Assembly (NCBI GenBank): GCA_036496025.1
Contig: DASXLW010000094.1
Coordinates: 1-64,000, forward strand
Direction: 5' to 3'
Source of the DNA: PALSA-505 sp036496025
Lineage (GTDB): Bacteria > Actinomycetota > Actinomycetes > Streptosporangiales > Streptosporangiaceae
Length of the DNA: 64,000 bases
Shown here: positions 1-8,364 of the stretch, one piece after another
Layout: every line of letters begins with the position of its first letter
How positions within the stretch are numbered: the stretch's first letter is position 1
Translations under genes and position numbers: made by a program
Notes under the pieces: model-generated
The model's input: the letters and a program-made list of their open reading frames with translations, nothing else
Database searches by the model: none
What the model was told of the DNA's origin: nothing

Positions 1-359
1 CGCTGGGCGTGGCCGCGTGCTTCTCGGCGCGCGAGGACGGCACGGTCGAGCTGCCGTTCGACCCGGGGAGCGGGGTGCTGCGGCCGCAGGTCTGGCAGCG
101 CTGGCTGGACTGGGACCCGGTACGGATGGTGCCGAAGTACGTCGACGCGCTGCGCTCCATGCGGGCTATGTGGATCGACGCAGGCACCAGGGACGAGTGG
201 TTCCTCGACCTCGGCGCCACCGCGTTCAGGGACGCGCTGCTGGAGAACGGGATCGCCGAGGACGTGATCCGGTTCGAGCTGTTCGACGCCAGTCACATGG
301 CCATCGACTACCGGTACCCGATGTCGCTGGCCTGGATGTGCCGGCAGATGGCGGACTGA
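1..359 (+). CDS. Esterase, alpha/beta-hydrolase fold (3' part only)
   Basis: Only the C-terminal part, about 118 residues, is in the window; the frame is open from base 3 and stops with TGA at 357-359. It resembles the end of an actinobacterial putative esterase of the alpha/beta-hydrolase fold. An acidic turn (DAGTRDEWFLD) is followed some 40 residues later by DASHMAIDYRY, whose His would complete a catalytic triad. The nucleophile Ser must lie upstream of the window. The substrate is unknown. The MFS gene starts 43 bases downstream on the same strand and could share the transcript. Confidence 0.7.
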   Translation, partial: LGVAACFSAREDGTVELPFDPGSGVLRPQVWQRWLDWDPVRMVPKYVDALRSMRAMWIDAGTRDEWFLDLGATAFRDALLENGIAEDVIRFELFDASHMAIDYRYPMSLAWMCRQMAD

Positions 360-402
360 CCACGGGTTCCGCCGCCGCGACCCCGGGTACAGGATCTCAG
401 GC

Positions 403-2454
403 ATGACGACCCAGGCGCAGCCGCCGCCGGCGCAGGAGATTCACGGCCGCGGCCTGCTCGTCATCTACCTGGCGCTGATGCTGGCCATCCTGCTGGCCGC
501 GCTGGACCAGACCATCGTGTCCACCGCGCTGCCCACGATCGTCGGCGACCTGGGCGGGCTGTCCCGGCTGTCCTGGGTGGTCACCGCGTACATTCTGGCC
601 AGCACGGTGGCCACGCCGCTGTGGGGCAAGCTCGGCGACCAGTACGGCCGCAAGAGACTCTTCCAGGGAGCCATCGTGATCTTCCTGGTCGGGTCCGCGC
701 TCTGCGGCGTGGCCCAGGACATCAACATGCTGATCGCCTTCCGTGCCCTGCAGGGGCTGGGCGGCGGGGGGCTGATGGTGCTCGCCCAGGCGATCGTCGG
801 CGATGTCGTCCCGCCCCGGGACCGGGGACGGTACCAGGGGGCGTTCGGCGCGGTGTTCGGCGTGGCCAGCGTGGCCGGACCGCTGCTCGGCGGGTTCTTC
901 GTGGACAACCTCGGCTGGCGCTGGGTGTTCTACATCAACCTGCCGATCGGCGTGGTCGCGCTGGCCGTGATCGCGGTGACGCTGCCCGCGACCTCGACCC
1001 GGTCGCACCACACCATCGACTACGTGGGCACGGTGCTGCTCGGTAGCGCGGCTACCTGCGTCGTGCTGCTGACCTCGTGGGGCGGCACCACCTTCCCGTG
1101 GGGATCGGGCGTGATCATCGGCCTCGGTATCGGCGCCGTCGCGCTGACAGTCGCCTGGTGGTGGTCGGCGCACCACGCGCCGGAGCCGGTGCTGGCGCCG
1201 CGGCTGTTCCGGAATCCGGTGTTCAGGATCAGCTCGGCCATCGGGTTCGCGGCCGGGTTCGCGATGTTCGGCGCGCTCTCGTTCCTGCCGCTCTACCTGC
1301 AGGTGGTGCGCGGCGTCACGCCCACGATCTCCGGCGTCTACCTGCTGCCCATGGTCATCGGCCTGCTGATTACCTCGGTCACCAGCGGGCAGCTGATCAG
1401 CAGGCGGGGCCGGTACAAGGTGTTCCCGATCATCGGCACCGGGCTGCTCACCGTGGCGTTGTTCCTGCTGTCCCGGCTGAACGAACACACGCCCACCGCG
1501 GTGATGTGGCTGTACTTCCTGCTGCTCGGCCTCGCGCTCGGCCTGATCCTGCAGGTACTGATCATCGCGGTGCAGAATTCGGCCGACTACGCCGACCTGG
1601 GCTCGGCCACCTCGGGCGCCACCTTCTTCCGGTCCATCGGCGGCTCGTTCGGGGTGGCTATCTTCGGCGCGGTGTTCTCCAACCGGCTGGCCACCGAGAT
1701 CGTGGCCGAGCTGCGCGGGGTCCGGCTGCCGCCCGGCTTCAACCCAGGCGCCGCACAGGCCAACCCGGTGCTGATCCACAGGCTCCCGGCCGCGGTACGC
1801 GGCGACGTCATACACGCGTACACGCTGTCCCTGCAGACCGTGTTCCTGACCGCGGTGCCGGTGGCCCTGGTGGCCTTCGTGCTCAGCTGGTTCTTGCGCG
1901 AGGTACCGCTCCGTCAGGCCGTCGGTGCCGCCGCCAATCCGGCCGATGTGGCCGACGGACTCGGCGCGACCTCAGCCCAAAGGTCGTCGGCGGACGAGCT
2001 GGAGCGCGCGCTGGTCCAGCTGTCGAGCACCGACCTGCGGCAGCGCGGCTACGAGCGGATGGCGGAGATGTCTGGCCTTGGCCTGCCCGCGGGCAGCTGC
2101 TGGGTGCTGACCCACCTGGCCAAGCGCGACCCTGTCGCCGGGCAGGAACTGGCCCGGGAGGCCGGCGTCACCATGGAGCGCGGCCGGCCATACGTGGACC
2201 TCCTGGTCCAGCGGGGGATGGTCACCAGGGAGAACGGCGTGCTGCACATCACCGACACCGGCCGCGCGGCGGCGGACCGGCTGTTCGCCGCGCGGCACCA
2301 GCTGCTGGAGAACCTGGTGGCCGACTGGTCACCGGAGCAGCACGCCGAGGTGGCCGAGCTGCTCAGCCGGCTGTCCCGCGCGCTGCTCGGCGAGGACGCT
2401 GACCGCGGCGTGCTCACCAGCCCGGTACCCGGCCCTGCGGTAGCCTCCGGATAA
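403..2454 (+). CDS. DHA2-family drug-efflux MFS transporter with C-terminal winged-helix domain
   Basis: This 683-residue protein has a 14-helix major facilitator domain over roughly residues 15-500. It carries the DHA2 signature in helix 1 (ALDQTIVSTALPTI) and motif A between helices 2 and 3 (GKLGDQYGRKR), so proton-driven efflux of drugs or other hydrophobic compounds is likely. Ordinary DHA2 proteins have about 480-530 residues. Here a linker is followed by about 140 soluble residues (540-683) that read like a MarR-type winged helix, with a QELAREAGVTMERGRPYVDLL recognition segment and an RGMVTRENGVLHITDTGR wing. ATG start at 403. No separate regulator gene lies beside it, so the fused domain may serve regulation; that is inference. 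Confidence 0.88.
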   Translation: MTTQAQPPPAQEIHGRGLLVIYLALMLAILLAALDQTIVSTALPTIVGDLGGLSRLSWVVTAYILASTVATPLWGKLGDQYGRKRLFQGAIVIFLVGSALCGVAQDINMLIAFRALQGLGGGGLMVLAQAIVGDVVPPRDRGRYQGAFGAVFGVASVAGPLLGGFFVDNLGWRWVFYINLPIGVVALAVIAVTLPATSTRSHHTIDYVGTVLLGSAATCVVLLTSWGGTTFPWGSGVIIGLGIGAVALTVAWWWSAHHAPEPVLAPRLFRNPVFRISSAIGFAAGFAMFGALSFLPLYLQVVRGVTPTISGVYLLPMVIGLLITSVTSGQLISRRGRYKVFPIIGTGLLTVALFLLSRLNEHTPTAVMWLYFLLLGLALGLILQVLIIAVQNSADYADLGSATSGATFFRSIGGSFGVAIFGAVFSNRLATEIVAELRGVRLPPGFNPGAAQANPVLIHRLPAAVRGDVIHAYTLSLQTVFLTAVPVALVAFVLSWFLREVPLRQAVGAAANPADVADGLGATSAQRSSADELERALVQLSSTDLRQRGYERMAEMSGLGLPAGSCWVLTHLAKRDPVAGQELAREAGVTMERGRPYVDLLVQRGMVTRENGVLHITDTGRAAADRLFAARHQLLENLVADWSPEQHAEVAELLSRLSRALLGEDADRGVLTSPVPGPAVASG

Positions 2455-2456
2455 CC

Positions 2457-2484
2457 GTTGAGGAGATCCCGTTAAGGAGATCCC
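2457..2484 (+). repeat. 14-bp tandem duplication carrying a duplicated ribosome binding site
   Basis: Two adjacent copies of GTTRAGGAGATCCC (2457-2470 and 2471-2484; R is G in the first copy, A in the second) lie between the stop of the MFS gene and the GTG start at 2488. Each copy holds an AGGAGA Shine-Dalgarno core. The core of the second copy lies about 10 bases before the start codon and is the likely working site. Confidence 0.8.
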
Positions 2485-2487
2485 AGA

Positions 2488-3378
2488 GTGAGGCTCGCCA
2501 CCATTTCCACCGCCGCCGGGCTGCGGCTGCACGTGCTCGGCCGCTCCGGATACGTCGACGTCGGCGACGCCACAGGGGATCCGCGGCTGGCCTCGCTGCG
2601 CTCGTTCCTGGAGGCAGGACGGCCTGCGATGGACGCGGCCCGCGGGCTGGCCGAGCGAGAGGGCCGGCCGTACCAGCCCGAGGACTTCGGTCCGGCGGTG
2701 CCGGCTCCCGAGCGCATCTTGTGCCTGGGCGTGAACTACAGCGACCACGCCATCGAGAGCAGGGGCGAGGTGCCCACCTGGCCGGACGTGTTCGTGCGCG
2801 GCCGCGGCACCGTGCTCGGCCCGTACGCCGACCTGGTGAAGCCCGCCATGACCGAACGCTTCGACTACGAGGGCGAGCTCGGCCTGGTGATCGGCGCGGG
2901 CGGCCGGTACATCCCGGCCAGCAAGGCGCTGGACGCGCTGGCCGGCTTCGTGGTGCTGAACGACGCTTCGGCCCGCGACTGGCAGCGGGCGGGCACGCAA
3001 TGGACGCCGGGCAAGAACTTCGACGCCAGCATGCCGATCGGCCCCGAGGTGGTGACCACCGACGAGGTGGACGTGTCCGACGTGGCCCTCACCACCAGGC
3101 TGAACGGCGAGGTCATGCAGTCCGCCCGGACCTCGCAGCTGATCGTGGACGTGCCGAGCGCGGTCGAGTACTTCTCCTCGTTCACCACGCTCGTCACCGG
3201 CGACGTGATCGCCACCGGCACGCCGGGCGGGGTCGGCTTCGCCCGCACGCCGCCGGTCTGGCTGACCCCGGGCGATGTCATCGAGGTCACGGTCGAGGGG
3301 GTCGGCCACATCCGCAACCGGGTGGTCGCCGAGGAGGGCGCGCCGCGCGACTGGCGGTGGCAGCCCGACCGCGGCTGA
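2488..3378 (+). CDS. Fumarylacetoacetate hydrolase family protein
   Basis: A 296-residue protein of the FAH superfamily, which hydrolyses or decarboxylates beta-diketo and 2-oxo acids with Mg or Mn in catabolism of aromatic and other acids. After an N-terminal cap of about 75 residues comes the conserved barrel: a metal-binding acidic cluster (FDYEGELGLVIG), NDASARDWQ, GKNFDASMPIGPEVV and the C-terminal TGTPGGVGFARTPPVWLTPGD segment. The GTG start at 2488 is set by the AGGAGA site just upstream. The exact substrate cannot be told from sequence. A 4-hydroxyphenylpyruvate dioxygenase of tyrosine breakdown lies 28 kb away (31276), but that does not make this enzyme FahA. Confidence 0.88.
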   Translation: MRLATISTAAGLRLHVLGRSGYVDVGDATGDPRLASLRSFLEAGRPAMDAARGLAEREGRPYQPEDFGPAVPAPERILCLGVNYSDHAIESRGEVPTWPDVFVRGRGTVLGPYADLVKPAMTERFDYEGELGLVIGAGGRYIPASKALDALAGFVVLNDASARDWQRAGTQWTPGKNFDASMPIGPEVVTTDEVDVSDVALTTRLNGEVMQSARTSQLIVDVPSAVEYFSSFTTLVTGDVIATGTPGGVGFARTPPVWLTPGDVIEVTVEGVGHIRNRVVAEEGAPRDWRWQPDRG

Positions 3379-3381
3379 GCC

Positions 3382-3514
3382 CGACTGGTGCCGGGAGTTC
3401 ATCCGCCAGATCGACCCCGCCAATCTCGACACCGAAGTGGTGCTCAGCCACACCAGCTCGGCCCGGCTTCGGGACCTGCTCCCGCACAGCAGCTGGCCCA
3501 GCCCGCACGAGTGA
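3382..3514 (+). pseudogene. Coding-like remnant downstream of the FAH-family gene, family not recognised
   Basis: Directly after the FAH-family stop, another frame reads about 43 residues of protein-like sequence (begins EPDWCREFIRQID, continues LDTEVVLSHTSSARLRDLL) and ends in TGA at 3512-3514. It has no credible start of its own; the upstream part of that frame only shadows the FAH gene. Residue composition looks like a real soluble protein rather than GC-frame noise. It may be the tail of a lost gene. I do not recognise the family. Confidence 0.3.
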
Positions 3515-3544
3515 CCAGGGTTACCGAAGACTGACGGTCACCGA

Positions 3545-4090
3545 TCATGAGGGCCGCCCGCCGAATTGCCAGTTGTGTACCTCGATGCCGGCGTACCGGT
3601 CAGGGGTCAGGATCGCCCGGGCCGTGTCAGGGTCCGGCGCCCGGACCAGCGCCGCTGTGCCCAGCCAGGTGGCGGCGTCGTCGGACAGCAGGGGCCCGTA
3701 GGCGATCAGTTCATCCCGGTCCGGCGGCACGGCCAGGTCGGCAGCCTGCCCCTCGCCGAGGCCGAGCACCAGGAACCGGTGGCCGCCGGCCCGGCCGCCC
3801 GGAAAGTCCCACATCGTGCGCCCCAGCAGGTTGCGCCACCGGCGCAGCAGCACATCCCGGTACGCGCCGGCCTGGTAGTTGGGCTCGTCGAAGGCGAACG
3901 CGCGGGCCGCGGCGGGATCGGGCAGACCGACGATGTGCACGCTCCCGGTGGGCGTGTCGCCGGCGAGGGTGGGGCCGCGGGCGATCATGTCCGCCTGGTA
4001 CCGGTCCATGTAGGACCAGTGCCGTTCCAGCAGCGCCTCGCGCAACGTCACAGAGCCGGGCCGGTCACGGTGGTAGCAGAAGAACTCCAC
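3545..4090 (-). CDS. Tandem YciI-like domain protein
   Basis: A 181-residue protein made of two YciI-like alpha/beta barrel units. The first (1-88) carries LREALLERHWSYMDRY and ends in PNYQAGAYRDVLLRRWRN. The second (100-181) repeats the pattern as LIAYGPLLSDDAATWLGTAALVRAP and ends in GIEVHNWQFG. YciI domains are ferredoxin-like folds usually found as dimers of single domains, so this looks like a fused dimer. Function is unknown; related proteins include chlorinated-muconolactone enzymes. The start is GTG at 4088-4090. It converges on the FAH-family gene. Confidence 0.75.
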   Translation of the reverse strand: MEFFCYHRDRPGSVTLREALLERHWSYMDRYQADMIARGPTLAGDTPTGSVHIVGLPDPAAARAFAFDEPNYQAGAYRDVLLRRWRNLLGRTMWDFPGGRAGGHRFLVLGLGEGQAADLAVPPDRDELIAYGPLLSDDAATWLGTAALVRAPDPDTARAILTPDRYAGIEVHNWQFGGRPS

Positions 4091-4148
4091 GCCCCAGTCT
4101 TGACCATCACGCCGGTGACCCGCAGTCGATAGCAGAACCCGTGATCTC

Positions 4149-4188
4149 CGCCGTTAAGGATCAACCAGTAACCGCGCCGTTAAGGATC
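4149..4188. repeat. Pair of 14-bp direct repeats (CGCCGTTAAGGATC)
   Basis: Identical 14-base copies at 4149-4162 and 4175-4188 are separated by 12 bases. They lie between the start of the YciI-like gene and the 3' end of the HNH endonuclease gene. They could be paired regulator sites for the YciI-like gene or leftovers of a local duplication. Confidence 0.55.
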
Positions 4189-4243
4189 TAGGGTCACTTA
4201 CACGCGCGGATACGCCGCCGGTAGGACGCGCCCACGCCCGGAT

Positions 4244-6097
4244 CTAGGTGGGGTGTTTGCTGGGCAGGGTGGTGTAGCGGCGTCCGGCGGGGGTGGTCCA
4301 GGTCATGGTGCCGGGGGTGGGTTGGGTGAGTTCCCAGCCGGGGGTTTGCTTGCGCCGGTGGCAGTGGCGGCAGGCCGGTCCGAGGTTGCATTCGCAGGTC
4401 AGGCCGTCGCTATCGTGCGGGACCGTGTGGTCGAGGTCGCAGCGGGCAGCGGGGCGGCGGCAGCCGGGCCCGGAGCAGGTGACGGTGCGGGCCCGGATGA
4501 GGCGCTGCAGGGCGGGGGAGGGCCGGTAGCCGGGTTCGGCGGTGCGGTGGCCGCAGGGCCCAGTGGTGATGGGCTCGGCGGTGACCGTGATGGCCCACCC
4601 GCGGTCGGAGTCGCCAGCGCCGGCTTTGGCCCGCGCGGGTCCGGTAGCAGTGCCATGGGCGAGGGCGTGGCCGTCGGAGGTGGTGATGATGATCTGCCAG
4701 CGGGTGGCGGGATGGCCGGCCAGGGTGCGGGCGAGCTGCCGGGTGGCGGCGGCGTCCAGCGGACCGTGCCCGCCTGCATCACCGGGCCCGTGGGCCAGGC
4801 CGAGCAGGGTGGTCAGCGGGACGGTGAGGTTGATCAACCCGGCGGTCGGCGGCGGGCCACTGGGTCCGGGGGCGCGCAGCCCGGCCGGCAGCGCCTGCGG
4901 GCCGTCGGCTGCCAGGCCGCGCCCTGGGCCGCCCAGCCCGCCTGCGGCCGGGGCGCCGGCGGGGCCGGGCGCCGGCACGCCGTCCCGGCCGGCGCGTCCA
5001 GCGGCCGGGCCGCTGACCGGGCCGGGATGGCCGGGAACAAGCACCGGGGGGAGCAGGCCAGCCGGCGGGGTGTCCACGGGCTGCCCGTTGAGCAGGGCCA
5101 GGTAGGCGTGCGCGCGTAGCAGATCCATCCCACCCTGCGCGCCGTACTTCTTCCAGGCGGCGGCGATCTGGGTCAGCCGGCTGCTCGCGGTCAGGGCCGC
5201 GGCCGGGGGCAGGCCGCGGCCGGCCAGGCTGGCCGTGCCCTCCGGGTCGGCCCAGTGCTCGACCCGGGCCTCCCGCTCGGCGTCCTCGCGACGCCGCCGG
5301 GCTGCGTCCGGGTCCAGCGCGAGCACCGCCCGGCCCAGCGCGGCGCGCAGCTGTCCGGTGGTCATCTGCCCGGCCTGGGGCAGAATCTGTGCCTCCACCG
5401 CGTCCGCGTGCGCCGGGGCCAGCGGACCGAGCAGGCTGACCAGGATCTTGGCTCGGGGCAGGTCGATCTGGCCGGTCTCCAGCGCCGCCGCGGTGGCGGG
5501 GCGGGCGGCCAGATCCAACGCCAGGTCCAGCTCTGCACCGGCGGCGCGGCCGGTCAGGGTCAGCGCCATGGCCACCTCGTCGGCGGTGAACTCGCTGATG
5601 GCGGCGGGGAATCCACCGAGCGCGGCGGGCGGGGTGCCTTCGGCGGGGCGGCGCCGGGCCAGCTCGGCCACCGTGGCCAGCTCCCGCGCCTGCGCCCAGC
5701 AGGCCTGCCGCCGCCAGGCGCGCAGCACCCCGATCAGCTCGTCATCGGTCAGCGCGGCCAGGCGGGCATGCGCATCGTCGGCGAACCCCGCCAGTGCCAT
5801 GCCCGCGGCCAGCACGTCCAGCGGCCCGCCCTCGGCGAACCCGACCCCCGGCGCCCCGCCCGGGCCGTCCGGGTGCCGGTAGCTCAGCGGCCACGTCGGC
5901 GGCGCCGGCCGGGGCGGGGCGACCGCCAAGAGTTCCTCCAGCTCCGCGTCCGGCAGCGCGGCCAGCTCCGCGGGCGGATCCACATCCGGGTCCAGCCAGC
6001 CGTCCTGCCCGTCGGGCGGGATGTCAGCCTCGGTGAGCGAAGCCACCGCGGCCTCCAGGATCTCTTCCTGGGACTCGGGCCGGCGCGCTGCGGTCAC
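4244..6097 (-). CDS. DUF222 / HNH endonuclease (13E12 repeat family type)
   Basis: A 617-residue protein with the actinobacterial DUF222 architecture: a long alpha-helical Ala-rich region (about 90-400), a Pro/Gly/Ala-rich linker (about 350-420), and a C-terminal HNH nuclease domain. The nuclease domain shows paired metal-site cysteines (CSGPGCRRPAARCDLDHT) with the HNH His in DLDHT, then CNLGPACRHCHRRKQ. Relatives are the 13E12-repeat proteins of Mycobacterium, often multicopy and some of them LexA-controlled; their targets are unknown. The GTG start at 6097 has a strong GGAGG a few bases upstream. The gene is complete with no frameshift. Confidence 0.88.
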   Translation of the reverse strand: MTAARRPESQEEILEAAVASLTEADIPPDGQDGWLDPDVDPPAELAALPDAELEELLAVAPPRPAPPTWPLSYRHPDGPGGAPGVGFAEGGPLDVLAAGMALAGFADDAHARLAALTDDELIGVLRAWRRQACWAQARELATVAELARRRPAEGTPPAALGGFPAAISEFTADEVAMALTLTGRAAGAELDLALDLAARPATAAALETGQIDLPRAKILVSLLGPLAPAHADAVEAQILPQAGQMTTGQLRAALGRAVLALDPDAARRRREDAEREARVEHWADPEGTASLAGRGLPPAAALTASSRLTQIAAAWKKYGAQGGMDLLRAHAYLALLNGQPVDTPPAGLLPPVLVPGHPGPVSGPAAGRAGRDGVPAPGPAGAPAAGGLGGPGRGLAADGPQALPAGLRAPGPSGPPPTAGLINLTVPLTTLLGLAHGPGDAGGHGPLDAAATRQLARTLAGHPATRWQIIITTSDGHALAHGTATGPARAKAGAGDSDRGWAITVTAEPITTGPCGHRTAEPGYRPSPALQRLIRARTVTCSGPGCRRPAARCDLDHTVPHDSDGLTCECNLGPACRHCHRRKQTPGWELTQPTPGTMTWTTPAGRRYTTLPSKHPT

Positions 6098-6136
6098 CGG
6101 TGCTCACCTCCATCCAGACTGACCGGTAATTGTTCT

Positions 6137-6152
6137 TCGAACACACTATCGT
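6137..6152 (-). promoter_or_regulatory. Half-conserved LexA (SOS) box candidate
   Basis: TCGAACACACTATCGT lies 40-55 bases upstream of the HNH gene start. One half (TCGAAC) fits the actinobacterial SOS box TCGAAC-N4-GTTCGA perfectly; the other (TATCGT against GTTCGA) keeps only 3 of 6 bases. It is noted because LexA control is known for mycobacterial members of this endonuclease family. Confidence 0.25.
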
Positions 6153-6235
6153 CTACCACCGACAATTTCCCGGCCCTCGCGCACGACACGCGAGAGAGTC
6201 AGATCTGCTTTCCCGGTGATTTGGCTAGCTGGTGG

Positions 6236-6264
6236 TTGACCGGCGGTCCGGAAAGGGCTAGCTT
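6236..6264 (+). promoter_or_regulatory. Housekeeping-type promoter candidate for the secreted protein
   Basis: TTGACC at 6236-6241 and TAGCTT at 6259-6264 are separated by 17 bases, close to the actinobacterial principal-sigma consensus. Transcription would start near 6271 and leave a leader of about 115 bases before the ATG at 6387. Confidence 0.4.
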
Positions 6265-6386
6265 CAGCGCCAGGAATGGCGGCCGGGCAGCGGGTCGTGC
6301 CTTCCCGCGCGCTGGTGGACCCGCCGGGCCAAGAGTGATCGACGGGGGCCGGAGGAGACCGACAGGGGACCGAAGGAGGCGCGCTC

Positions 6387-8051
6387 ATGGCTCGCAAGGC
6401 AGGCTCTCGTCATCTGCGTCGCAGGCCGCTATTCGGGATCAGCCTGGCGGCAGCCGCGCTGGCCGGCATCCAGTTAGTAGCCGCTCCCGCCAGCGGCCAA
6501 GCGGCCACTTCGCCAGGCCCGGCGACGGCGTCCCATATCCGGCCCGTCGGCAACCTGGACTGTAACGGCTACAGTCCGGTCCAGCGTCCGGTCAAGCCAG
6601 GTGGCATCATCTGCGCCGAGGTGCACGGGTTCCCGGGCGGCAATCTGGAGGACAATGGCCACTACATCGGCCACGACGAGCCGACGGTGCAGTTCTATTC
6701 GAACCGCCCGGGCTCATCGAGCAACGTTACCTGGGTGCAGACGCTGCCCCGGGACCCAAAGAAGCTGCCCACGGTCAACGGGCCGGGCAAGGACGTCACG
6801 CACTTCTTCGAGCTCATGCCGGCGCTGTGGTATGCGATGGCCCTGTGCGACCCCAACTCGTATCCACTGCTGCCGTGCAAGCCCGACAGCGATACGAACT
6901 CACCGCACGGGAACTACCCGGGCGGAGGTTCCGCCTTCCTGGAACTGCAGTTCTACCCACCTGGGTTCGCGCCCTTGTCCGACGGCCTCAGCTGCGACAA
7001 CACCCACTGGTGCGCGGCGCTGACGATCGACTCGCTGGAGTGCCAGGCCGGATTCAGCGTATGCAACAACAACTGCGTCGAGCCGGTTAACTTCGCCTTC
7101 GTCCAGACCAACGGCGTCCCCACCGGTCCGCCCAGTCCGCAGCGCTCAAACCTCAACAGCTTCACCCCGAACCAGCGCACGCTGCTGATGAATCCCGGCG
7201 ACAAGCTCCAGATCCGGATCTTCGACAACAAGAAGGCGGGCGCGCTCGAAACCCAAGTACGAGATCTCAGTTCCGGGCGAACCGGGTTCATGCTGGCCTC
7301 GGCCGGTAACGGCTTCATGAACACCTCAATCGCCGACTGCAGCGGCGCGCCGTGGAGCTTCCGGCCTCTGTACTCGACGGCCAAGACCATCAACCAGGGC
7401 GGCTGGGCGGCCGCGAACATCAACGTGGCCTATGAGGTCGGGCACTTCACCCCCTGCACTCGGCTGCAGGGCTTCGCCCCGATATCGGTGGGCAACTTCA
7501 AGGATGCGTCCTGGAAGTTCTGCCGCGGCCCGTACGAAAGGCGCGGACCGCCCGACGGCTCGCATCCGAGCGGCGAACGCAACGACGCTCCCTGCTTCAA
7601 GGCGGGAGATACCCACGGCCAGCTCAATTCCGACCCGAACCTGGTCACCGGCTGCCTCGGCGCCGACCTCGACTATGACGGCACGTCGTACTGGCCCAAC
7701 TGGCCGAACTCGGTCACTCCCAACACGTTCCCGTCGGCGCTGACCATCCGGCAGCCCACCACCGGGAACGGGGCGGGCTACTCGCAGATGCAGTTCCTGA
7801 CCGACAATCCCGCCACCAACAACCGCTGCAACTCAGCGACCGGGTCCGGCTGCGTGCTGCCGCCGCGGCAGGCGCCCGGCCACTTCTACCCGTACTGGAC
7901 CCAGGCCACTGTCAAAGGCGCCTGTGTCTGGGAGTTCGGGCAGATGCCGAACGGCAACAGCTTCGGCAAGGCGAAGCAGTACGGCAAGTTCACGACGGCG
8001 CTGGGTCTCGCCGAGTTCGCGAGCCGGATCAGGCCCAACCCGAACTGCTGA
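6387..8051 (+). CDS. Secreted cysteine-rich protein of unknown function
   Basis: A 554-residue protein with a clear export signal: basic N-terminus with an RRR run, hydrophobic core (LFGISLAAAALAGIQLVAA) and an AXA-like cleavage site near residue 39 (APASGQA). The mature part is rich in Asn, Gly, Pro and aromatic residues and has 18 cysteines, enough for nine disulfides, several of them clustered (CQAGFSVCNNNC). I see no known catalytic motif. An AAGGAGG site precedes the ATG. Base composition is visibly less GC-rich than flanking genes, partly from the Asn-rich protein, so transfer is possible but not shown. An extracellular enzyme or binding protein is possible; I cannot name the family. 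Confidence 0.8.
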   Translation: MARKAGSRHLRRRPLFGISLAAAALAGIQLVAAPASGQAATSPGPATASHIRPVGNLDCNGYSPVQRPVKPGGIICAEVHGFPGGNLEDNGHYIGHDEPTVQFYSNRPGSSSNVTWVQTLPRDPKKLPTVNGPGKDVTHFFELMPALWYAMALCDPNSYPLLPCKPDSDTNSPHGNYPGGGSAFLELQFYPPGFAPLSDGLSCDNTHWCAALTIDSLECQAGFSVCNNNCVEPVNFAFVQTNGVPTGPPSPQRSNLNSFTPNQRTLLMNPGDKLQIRIFDNKKAGALETQVRDLSSGRTGFMLASAGNGFMNTSIADCSGAPWSFRPLYSTAKTINQGGWAAANINVAYEVGHFTPCTRLQGFAPISVGNFKDASWKFCRGPYERRGPPDGSHPSGERNDAPCFKAGDTHGQLNSDPNLVTGCLGADLDYDGTSYWPNWPNSVTPNTFPSALTIRQPTTGNGAGYSQMQFLTDNPATNNRCNSATGSGCVLPPRQAPGHFYPYWTQATVKGACVWEFGQMPNGNSFGKAKQYGKFTTALGLAEFASRIRPNPNC

Positions 8052-8079
8052 TCTGGTCAGCTGACCACCTGGAGTGCGC

Positions 8080-8244
8080 CGGCCAGCGCGCGGGCAGCTC
8101 CCTGGCGTGCTCGAGGCTGTCCGATGCGCAGATCTGGTGCGCGACGCCGGCGTCGTCCAGCACCCCGCGGACCGTCGCTAGGAGCTGGCCGGTCCCGCCG
8201 CCGCCCGCCGCCGGGTTCACCACCAGACAGCAGCCGCGGATCAC
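8080..8244 (-). pseudogene. Diacylglycerol/lipid kinase catalytic-domain remnant
   Basis: The minus strand reads about 55 residues that match the N-terminus of DAGK_cat lipid kinases: a beta strand and nucleotide loop (LVVNPAAGGGGTGQLL) followed by VLDDAGVAHQICASDSLEHARELPAR. Full proteins have about 300 residues. Here the match stops near 8080, the frame ends at 8029, and the secreted-protein gene occupies the sequence beyond 8051, so everything after the first helix pair is missing. Two residues of the loop look altered. This is a truncated remnant and the only gene-like content of the 8052-8364 stretch. Confidence 0.7.
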
Positions 8245-8364
8245 GGCACCTCCGGTCCTCCTGGTCGATGATCGCATTGCCGGCCGCGATCTTGGCGGCG
8301 GTCGCCCGCGCGGGGCCGAGATTGAGACGGTATTCACGTCCCGCCGGGCGTACGATCAAGTCCC

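Noticed and set aside
397..1815. Long antisense open frame opposite the efflux transporter, and similar ones across the window (for example 28678-30768 and 34907-37222)
   Set aside because: Composition is that of a GC-frame shadow (runs of Arg, Gly, Pro, Gln, His), and each lies wholly opposite a well-recognised gene.
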